A stretch of DNA of 12,807 nucleotides from Allocoleopsis sp036703385 (lineage in GTDB: Bacteria; Cyanobacteriota; Cyanobacteriia; Cyanobacteriales; Coleofasciculaceae), in contig NZ_DATNPA010000474.1 in the NCBI RefSeq assembly GCF_036703385.1, positions 1 through 12,807 of the forward strand. The letters run 5' to 3'. A model generated the notes under the pieces. That model was not told the DNA's origin, made no database searches, and worked only from the letters and a program-made list of their open reading frames with translations. The translations under genes and the position numbers were made by a program. Below, one piece after another: positions 7,072 to 12,807 of the stretch (positions within the stretch are counted from its first letter, which is position 1; the number at the start of each line of letters is the position of its first letter).

Positions 7072-8304
7072 ATGCAGGGCTACCCAAATACCACACTACA
7101 CGAAGAAAAAAAAATACCGCGATCTCTCTTATCTAATCTGCTGATTTTGATCGCAGGTACAGGATTAGTGATTTTGTCAATGCGTCTACTGCATGACAGA
7201 CTGACCTCCGTGATTAGCCGTGATGCCGTCATTAATGGAACATTAATTGATATTAATGCCCCCCTAGAAGGTACCGTCACGGAACTCAAGGTCAAAACAG
7301 GGGAAGCGATTCCTAAAGAAAAAACCGTTATTACACTTCAAAACGAGCGAGTTAGTAAGCTTCCGGTTCAAGAAATTAAGAGTCGAATCGCTCAGCAACA
7401 AGGTGAACTGGAACGGGCACAGTCTCAGTTAGACCGACAACTGTCACTGTTGCAAATCTTGTTAGACGACCAGAAAAATCAAGCCCAATTGGAAAATCTC
7501 GAAGCGCAAGAATCTGTAGCACAGGTGGAAGCAGAGCTACAGAGCGCTCAATCTCGTTATCAGATTGCCCAAGTCAGTTACAATCGCTCCAGTTTCTTAG
7601 CCCAAGCAGGTGCTTTGGCTCAAGTTCAATTAGATACTGCCAGACGAGAACTAGAGGAAAGTAAGAATTCGGTCAGTAGCCTGCAATCTCGCCTCAAAGC
7701 TGTCCGTTCTAATCACAAGGCGATTACCCTTGGACTCAACCTATCGAGAAGTCGCAGTAACTTTGACCCGAGAATTCGTTTGCAAGAAGTGCAACTTCAG
7801 ATTGCCGATCAACGCAAAGCGATCGCAACCTTAACAGAGAATATCAAAAATGCCCAGGCCGAGCTGATTCAGGCCAAAAGGGACATGGAGCAAAAAGAGA
7901 AAATTGTGGTCAAGGTTCCCACCTCTGGAGTGCTCTGGCATCTATCAGTTCAGAAGGGACAATTTGTACAGCAGGGAAATAGGCTAGGACAGTTACTCGA
8001 CTGTAACAGGCGTTGGGTTGATGTCTTCATCGATGAACAGGCAGTACGTTCTATTCACCCAGGAACTGCCGCCACGATTAAACTTTACGGTTTCCAGTCT
8101 CAAGTTTTGCAGGGACGTGTGAGCATGATCCGTTCTGGCATCGGACGCTTAACGGCTGGCGAAGATGTTGCTGTACCCATTACTCCGAATATGCCCCGCC
8201 AGAGCCAGGTGCGTGTAGAGCTCGATACAGCGACTCCAAAAGGCTCGCCTAACCATTTATGCTTCGTCGGATATACCGGTCGGGTCACCTTTGAGGTGAA
8301 TTGA
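7072..8304 (+). CDS. HlyD-type membrane-fusion (periplasmic adaptor) protein
   Basis: Proteins of this family sit in the inner membrane and reach across the periplasm to an outer-membrane channel of TolC type. The 410 residues show a single N-terminal membrane helix (about 18-38), the first half of a lipoyl-like domain (55-90, INAPLEGTVTELKVKTGE), long coiled-coil helices rich in Gln and Glu (about 98-215 and 238-278), and the second lipoyl half (279-310, VPTSGVLWHLSVQKGQFVQQG). A beta-barrel part (312-410) follows. No ABC transporter gene is adjacent. Instead a BcsA-like synthase starts 51 nt downstream, so the adaptor probably works with it in polysaccharide export, a pairing reminiscent of the Xcs system proposed in Thermosynechococcus. 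It lacks a PilZ domain, unlike Alg44. No good ribosome site precedes the ATG. Confidence 0.9.
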   Translation: MQGYPNTTLHEEKKIPRSLLSNLLILIAGTGLVILSMRLLHDRLTSVISRDAVINGTLIDINAPLEGTVTELKVKTGEAIPKEKTVITLQNERVSKLPVQEIKSRIAQQQGELERAQSQLDRQLSLLQILLDDQKNQAQLENLEAQESVAQVEAELQSAQSRYQIAQVSYNRSSFLAQAGALAQVQLDTARRELEESKNSVSSLQSRLKAVRSNHKAITLGLNLSRSRSNFDPRIRLQEVQLQIADQRKAIATLTENIKNAQAELIQAKRDMEQKEKIVVKVPTSGVLWHLSVQKGQFVQQGNRLGQLLDCNRRWVDVFIDEQAVRSIHPGTAATIKLYGFQSQVLQGRVSMIRSGIGRLTAGEDVAVPITPNMPRQSQVRVELDTATPKGSPNHLCFVGYTGRVTFEVN

Positions 8305-8355
8305 ACTTCCCTTGTCATCTAATCCTTAAGCTTCTCGTCTTCCCTATAGACTCCT

Positions 8356-10704
8356 ATGCGTCTTACCACTCGTCCAGCTTCCAAACCTACACCCACGCCT
8401 CAACTCAAAGTTCTTCCTAGAACCCAAACAAAAACATTAATTTCTCCTTGGATTGGGGGATTTTTTATTGCTAGTGCAATTTTGTTTGTAGCTACGGTTT
8501 ATATCACAAGTTGGACTAGCACTGGGCCGACCTTCCTTCCCGTAGAACTCTCCAGTCCATCCTCTGTTTTTATCAGTCCCTTTATTAAGCCATTAACTCC
8601 CCCTGGTGTTCGCTACCTGCCGGAATTTTTGGAACTACCGGGAAACACCTGGGAAACCCTTTGGCCTCTGGCTGCTGCGGCTATCCTCTGCGTATTGACA
8701 CGGGTGATTCCATCGACGAACTGGACTCGATTAATCGTCAAGAGCATCATTCTTGTTCTGGCTGTGCGCTACATGCTTTGGCGCACCTTGGGCGATACGA
8801 TGAACTTTACGAACTGGCTAAGTTCCTCTGTGAGTGTGTTCTTATACGCCGTTGAGGTATTCGGTTTCGTGATGCTGGTCTTGAATAGCCTGCAAACGAT
8901 TTGGTCAAATGCTGATTTACGGACGGCTCAGGCTAATCGCTACAGTCAGGATATTCTTTCAGGTCGATACGTGCCATCAGTGGATGTTTTTGTTCCTAGC
9001 TACAACGAACCGGAGTTCATTGTGCGTCGGACGGTAGTCGGTTGTCAGGCGATGGACTATCCCAACAAGAAAGTTTACATCCTCGATGACATGATTCGTC
9101 CCAATATCCGGCAACTGGCTGAGGAATTAGGCTGTGAATATATCAGTCGAGAACCGGGTACTGTCAACAAACATGCCAAGGCGGGGAACCTGAATAACGC
9201 TCTCCTCCAAACCGACGGAGAGCTGATTACGGTGATGGATTCGGATTTTGTACCTTTCAAGCATTTCTTGACTCGTACCGTTGGCTTCTTTCAGAAGCCG
9301 GATGTTGCCATCGTTCAGACGCCACAAGATTTTTACAACCCGGATCACCATGTCCGTAACCTAGGTCTTGCTCACTTGTTCCCCAACGACCTAGCCATGT
9401 TCTTTCGGTATGACCAATCCACGCGGGATGCGGCCAACACAGCTATGTGTTGCGGCACCTCTTATGTGATTCGGCGCAAGGCTTTAGAGTCTGTTGGAGG
9501 CTACTTTACTCGTTGCGTTTCCGAGGACTCGTCCACCTCGACCTTACTGCTAACTCGTGGATGGCGTGTTATTTACTTGAACGAAACGCTCAGTATGGGA
9601 GAGTCTACCCGCAACTACGCAGATTTTATGAAGCAGCGGCTGCGTTGGTTGCAAGGTAATCTTCAGATTTTCTACTGCTTTAAAGAAGTCCCAGTTTGGT
9701 CGAGTAAGCTGAATTGGGTGCAAAAATCCTATATGGTCATGCACTTGATGGGGTGCTTCCAACCCTTCATCCGTGCCGTATGCCTGCTCACGCCTTTGGT
9801 GAGCTTGTATGTAGGTATTTCACCCGTTATTTGTACACTGCCCGAAATTATCTATTACGGTATTCCTTTTCTGGTGTTAATGGCTGGCACGACAGGATGG
9901 GCTTCGGAATATCACGCATCTTACTTTTTTAATCAAGTTTACGAAACGATATTCTGTTTTCCTGGCTTGCGACGCCTCTTCACCACGCTGAGGAAACCCT
10001 TTGGAAAAGGCTTTGCCGTCACCCCCAAAGGTGTTACAGCCCATTCCAAGAATTACAATCTCCACGCTACTTGGCCGTTGCTGGTGCTGATGGCGCTAAC
10101 AGTGGTTGCTATATCATTACAGTTGGTGGGATACCGCATGGGAGTGTGGCAGGCGATTATCTCTCCTGAGTTTGGGCTAGTCTATTTCTGGTTGATTCAC
10201 AATTTTATAATCTTAGCTGTAGCCGTTCTGGCGGCGATCGATCAGCCTGAACGTCGATTGTTCGACCGTTTTCCTTTGCGTACAGCTTGTAAGATTTCTT
10301 GGGACAATTTCTCTGACGGTGATAGTTCTGCTGCACGCGCCTACTGGGGTCATACAGAGGATGTCTCGGAAGGAGGTGCTAAATTGACGCTGATCACTGA
10401 ACATCCTATTCCCAAAAAGTCGCCAGTGGTGTTGGAGTTTTTGGAGCGTAGCTTTTCTGTGGAAGCTAAAGTGATTAAGTCTCGATTCAATCATCAGTTT
10501 GCTCATGTTTCATTGCAGTTTACTAACCTGACGGCTGAACAGAGTCGTCATCTGATTGAGATGCTTTATACGGAGAAGACTTGGTGGAAGCAGAGTAAAC
10601 GAGTGGGAGGGTTAGATGCTTTTCTCGCGATGCTGTCTGCGTTTCTTAAATTTAGACCTTTAATGACAGTATACGATCGCCCATCTCCTGGACGCGATCG
10701 CTAA
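8356..10704 (+). CDS. BcsA-like cellulose/beta-glucan synthase, GT2, with C-terminal PilZ domain
   Basis: This 782-residue inner-membrane enzyme probably polymerises UDP-glucose into a beta-glucan and threads it out of the cell. Four hydrophobic helices (about 31-52, 101-118, 126-144, 156-180) precede the cytoplasmic GT2 domain and about four follow (463-628), as in BcsA. The catalytic series is LDD (243-245), DSD (295-297), QTPQDFYNPD (321-330), SED (389-391, usually TED) and QRLRW (427-431). FAVTPKG (553-559) matches the gating-loop motif FxVTxK. The PilZ domain has RFPLR (638-642, RxxxR) and DVSEGG (669-674, DxSxxG), the c-di-GMP contacts, so activity is likely switched on by c-di-GMP. It follows the HlyD-type gene by 51 nt, a likely operon. 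BcsB, BcsC and BcsZ are absent nearby. Cellulose is the best guess; another beta-glucan is possible. Confidence 0.92.
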   Translation: MRLTTRPASKPTPTPQLKVLPRTQTKTLISPWIGGFFIASAILFVATVYITSWTSTGPTFLPVELSSPSSVFISPFIKPLTPPGVRYLPEFLELPGNTWETLWPLAAAAILCVLTRVIPSTNWTRLIVKSIILVLAVRYMLWRTLGDTMNFTNWLSSSVSVFLYAVEVFGFVMLVLNSLQTIWSNADLRTAQANRYSQDILSGRYVPSVDVFVPSYNEPEFIVRRTVVGCQAMDYPNKKVYILDDMIRPNIRQLAEELGCEYISREPGTVNKHAKAGNLNNALLQTDGELITVMDSDFVPFKHFLTRTVGFFQKPDVAIVQTPQDFYNPDHHVRNLGLAHLFPNDLAMFFRYDQSTRDAANTAMCCGTSYVIRRKALESVGGYFTRCVSEDSSTSTLLLTRGWRVIYLNETLSMGESTRNYADFMKQRLRWLQGNLQIFYCFKEVPVWSSKLNWVQKSYMVMHLMGCFQPFIRAVCLLTPLVSLYVGISPVICTLPEIIYYGIPFLVLMAGTTGWASEYHASYFFNQVYETIFCFPGLRRLFTTLRKPFGKGFAVTPKGVTAHSKNYNLHATWPLLVLMALTVVAISLQLVGYRMGVWQAIISPEFGLVYFWLIHNFIILAVAVLAAIDQPERRLFDRFPLRTACKISWDNFSDGDSSAARAYWGHTEDVSEGGAKLTLITEHPIPKKSPVVLEFLERSFSVEAKVIKSRFNHQFAHVSLQFTNLTAEQSRHLIEMLYTEKTWWKQSKRVGGLDAFLAMLSAFLKFRPLMTVYDRPSPGRDR

Positions 10705-10729
10705 TAGTCCTCTGGAACTGCAATCGCTA

Positions 10730-10764
10730 GGATGGGCATCTTGCCCATCCCACAAGATTTTTTT
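10730..10764 (+). terminator. Intrinsic terminator after the synthase gene
   Basis: GGATGGGCA and TGCCCATCC form a perfect 9-bp GC-rich stem with a 3-nt loop, followed after 7 nt by seven T residues (10758-10764). It begins 26 nt after the synthase stop codon, so it should end the hlyD-synthase transcript. From general familiarity, similar GATGGGCA palindromes occur scattered in cyanobacterial genomes, so it may also be a dispersed repeat. Confidence 0.75.
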
Positions 10765-11133
10765 CAACAAGCCTAGGGCGTGTTTTCACGCTCCGTTCGC
10801 TCATCTGGACGAGCCATTTGCCCAATATAACGCCTACAACGTCCTCTCTAAGAGCAATTAGACGATTAAGGAGGCGGTCAGAGGGGTGCATTCTCTTCTA
10901 AGTGGGGCATGGTGGTACGTTCGGTGGTGTGTATTAACAAAAATCCGCTATTAATCACTTTTATTTATCATTTTAAAAACAAATAACATTTGATTCTATT
11001 TAAAGGAATACAACCGCAATTTTTGAATCGTTCAGAAAAACACCTACTGGTAGGCGCAACTAGAACATCAATGATGTGTTCAAACAGTAGACTTGCATAA
11101 ATCATGATGCAACGTTAAAGGCACATCCTCATT
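10765..11133. other. Convergent intergenic region without recognised genes
   Basis: This stretch lies between two convergent genes. It contains a small hairpin GCGTG-TTTT-CACGC (10778-10791), an AT-rich part around 10935-11020, and a short palindrome CCTACTGGTAGG near 11045. No open frame above 60 codons exists, and the short frames show no recognisable protein. It could be decayed DNA, but I see no clear relic. Confidence 0.55.
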
Positions 11134-11161
11134 GGTGGGTTACGGCTGCGCCTAACCCACC
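11134..11161. repeat. Palindromic repeat at the 3' end of proA
   Basis: GGTGGGTTA and TAACCCACC form a 9-bp stem, extended inside by GGC/GCC after a one-base bulge. It starts 16 nt past the proA stop codon on the minus strand. From general familiarity, GGGTGGGTTA palindromes of this kind are widely dispersed in cyanobacterial genomes. It may act as a transcription end or mRNA-stabilising element for proA; there is no T run. Confidence 0.6.
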
Positions 11162-11176
11162 CTACATACGACTCCA

Positions 11177-12481
11177 TTAGAAATCACGATGGGTAAAGGG
11201 TTTGGCATCCTTCCCGGCGTAAGGGGCGACAATGTGACCGTTACCTGTCACTTTATACTTATACGTGACCAATCCTTCTAATCCTACTGGCCCACGCGGT
11301 GGCATCTTTTGGGTACTGATTCCCACTTCTGCGCCAAAGCCATAGCGGAAGCCATCGGCAAAGCGGGTGGAACAGTTGTGGAAGACATTCGCAGAATCGA
11401 CTTGAGCGAGGAAGGTTTCAGCAATGTCTGGGTCTTCGGTCACAATGGCATCTGTATGCCGAGAACCATAGGTATTGATGTGATTCATTGCCTCTTCCAG
11501 GGAGTCTACCACTTTAATCGACAAAATTAAATCGTTGTACTCCGTAGACCAATCTTCCTCTGTGGCGGCGGCGATATCCAGAATCTTGCAGGTTGCCTCA
11601 TCCCCTCGTAATTCAACGTTACGCCTTTGTAAGGCGGCTGCGGCTAGAGGTAGAAATGCTGGTGCGATCGCAGAATGTACCAGCAGCGTTTCAATCGCAT
11701 TGCAAACGGCTGGATATTGCGTTTTCGCATCAACGGTAATATCGACCGCCTTCTGGAGTTCTGCCGCACTATCTATATATAGATGGCAAATCCCATCGGC
11801 ATGTCCTAACACCGGGATGCGAGTATTTTCCTGCACATAGCGCACAAATTCATTAGACCCTCTGGGAATAATTAAATCCACATATTCATCTAGCTGCAAC
11901 AAGGCACGAATTTCTTCTCGGGTTGTCAGCAATTGAACGGCGGCTGGGTCTACCGATGTTGTCGATAATCCTTGATGAATCGCTTTCACTAGGGTTTCAC
12001 AAGAACGAAGCGCTTCTTTGCCCCCTTTGAGAATCACCCCATTCCCCGATTTAATCGCCAAGGATGTAATTTGAATTAAGGCATCCGGACGCGCTTCAAA
12101 GATGATTCCCAAAACTCCCACAGGACAGGTAATCCGTTTTAAGATTAATCCTTCATCCAGTTCGCGCTGAATTTGCACAGTGCCAACGGGGTCAGCTAGC
12201 TTACCCACATCTCGTACACCGTCAATGGCTGCCTTCAGCTTCGTCTCATCCAGCTTCAGCCGACTGTACAGCGGCTTGGCAATTCCTTCTGCCTGTGCCG
12301 CGTGGCAATCAGCCGCGTTTGCCGCCAAAATCTCCGGGGTAGCAGCTTCTAAGGCTTGTGCGATCGCTTCAATCGCTTGATTTCTCGCCTCAGTAGGGAG
12401 TACCGCCAACTGACGTGCAGCTTGACGAGTAGCTTTGGCGATCGCGGTTAGGGGAAGGGATGCAACTTGAGAAGCGGTCAT
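11177..12481 (-). CDS. proA: Gamma-glutamyl phosphate reductase
   Basis: ProA reduces gamma-glutamyl phosphate with NADPH to glutamate semialdehyde, the second step of proline synthesis from glutamate, in the cytoplasm. The 434 residues show the family throughout: GVLGIIFEARPDALIQI (122-138), IPRGSNEF (205-212), catalytic Cys260 in KTQYPAVCNAIETLLVH, the signature HINTYGSRHTDAI (334-346), and VFHNCSTRFADGFRYGFG (366-383). The C-terminal end VTGNGHIVAPYAGKDAKPF is slightly longer than in E. coli, where about 417 residues is usual. No proB lies in the window. An insertion sequence ends about 90 nt upstream and its transposase reads towards proA, so promoter distance or read-through may differ from an uninterrupted locus. 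Identity is secure. Confidence 0.96.
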   Translation of the reverse strand: MTASQVASLPLTAIAKATRQAARQLAVLPTEARNQAIEAIAQALEAATPEILAANAADCHAAQAEGIAKPLYSRLKLDETKLKAAIDGVRDVGKLADPVGTVQIQRELDEGLILKRITCPVGVLGIIFEARPDALIQITSLAIKSGNGVILKGGKEALRSCETLVKAIHQGLSTTSVDPAAVQLLTTREEIRALLQLDEYVDLIIPRGSNEFVRYVQENTRIPVLGHADGICHLYIDSAAELQKAVDITVDAKTQYPAVCNAIETLLVHSAIAPAFLPLAAAALQRRNVELRGDEATCKILDIAAATEEDWSTEYNDLILSIKVVDSLEEAMNHINTYGSRHTDAIVTEDPDIAETFLAQVDSANVFHNCSTRFADGFRYGFGAEVGISTQKMPPRGPVGLEGLVTYKYKVTGNGHIVAPYAGKDAKPFTHRDF

Positions 12482-12568
12482 GGCTGTAGAGCAGGTACCG
12501 ACATGTAACCCCCAATTTTAGCAAATTGCTGACCTTCCTACTCACCGACTTTTCTGGCCTTGGCTTTA

Positions 12569-12807
12569 GAGCTGATTTATAAAGTAAACAGAAAGACGCG
12601 GTTGAGGTGTGTTCATCAGGCGAGACGGTGGAGCATTAGTCGTACCATAGCGGCATAAATCATCGACTCGCTTACCTCGGGCAAAAGTTCGTAATCCTTA
12701 CTTAGGCGTCGATAGCGTCCCAACCAACCCAAAGTACGTTCAACGACCCATCGTCTTGGTAAAACCTGAAACCCCGCTTCGCTGCGCTTGACCACTTCGA
12801 CCTTAGC
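12569..12807 (-). mobile_element. IS5-family insertion sequence (partial, continues past right edge)
   Basis: The right end of the window carries the last part of an IS5-family transposase gene and its downstream flank. The element end is probably at or near GAGCTGATTTATAAAGT, starting at about 12569 and preceded by TTA, which would suit the TNA-type target copy of some IS5 subgroups. This boundary is a guess, since the other terminal repeat is outside the window. The element sits between proA and whatever lies upstream of it. Confidence 0.6.
12616..12807 (-). CDS. IS5-family DDE transposase (partial, C-terminal 63 residues)
   Basis: The visible 63 codons end at TGA 12618-12616; the N-terminal part is beyond the right edge. 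The segment RRWVVERTLGWLGRYRRLSKDYE (visible residues 18-40) is the hallmark C-terminal block of IS5-family transposases; Glu23 in VVERT is the last acidic residue of the DDE catalytic triad. The tail AAMVRLMLHRLA is also typical. No frameshift or stop interrupts the visible part, so the copy may be intact. It reads in the same direction as proA. Confidence 0.88.
   Translation of the reverse strand, partial: AKVEVVKRSEAGFQVLPRRWVVERTLGWLGRYRRLSKDYELLPEVSESMIYAAMVRLMLHRLA

Noticed and set aside
10909..10986. 25-codon frame starting MVVRSVVC in the gap after the synthase
   Set aside because: Too short, in AT-rich DNA, no ribosome site and no recognisable relatives.

Overview
The window looks like a piece of a cyanobacterial chromosome. 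I counted twelve copies of the octamer GCGATCGC (the HIP1 palindrome typical of many cyanobacteria) in 12.8 kb. The proteins are also of cyanobacterial type: a 58-residue ribosomal protein S21, a FolB with the GYTGYLPEE motif, and a PilZ-bearing cellulose-synthase-like enzyme. Genus and species cannot be fixed from the sequence. Most genes stand alone or in pairs on both strands, with long AT-rich gaps holding small inverted repeats. No CRISPR array or tRNA was seen.

Left part (1-5802). A GH31 alpha-glucosidase on the minus strand has its start in the window but runs off the left edge (732 residues visible, reading frame intact). A 413-bp divergent gap separates it from a plus-strand aldo/keto reductase. 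The short gene for ribosomal protein S21 follows. It is convergent with a minus-strand cytoplasmic hybrid-less PAS histidine kinase, and a hairpin covers the kinase stop codon. The kinase carries about 90 residues of unusual, low-complexity sequence inside its ATPase domain.

Middle (5803-7071). A gap with several inverted repeats leads to a possible 46-codon gene and then folB (dihydroneopterin aldolase, folate synthesis), both on the minus strand. A 512-bp divergent gap then precedes the next pair.

Right part (7072-12807). A HlyD-type membrane-fusion protein and a BcsA-like family 2 glycosyltransferase with a C-terminal c-di-GMP-binding PilZ domain form a likely operon, ended by a strong intrinsic terminator. 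No BcsB, BcsC or BcsZ gene is present, so the pair fits an alternative cellulose/beta-glucan synthesis and secretion route. In this route the HlyD protein would link the inner-membrane synthase to an outer-membrane channel, as proposed for Thermosynechococcus. Next comes proA (proline synthesis) on the minus strand. An IS5-family insertion sequence, cut by the right edge, lies just upstream of proA.

The most interesting items are the HlyD-synthase pair, the insertion in the kinase ATPase domain, the candidate small gene whose start codon sits in a hairpin, and the altered substrate-site motif of the GH31 enzyme.
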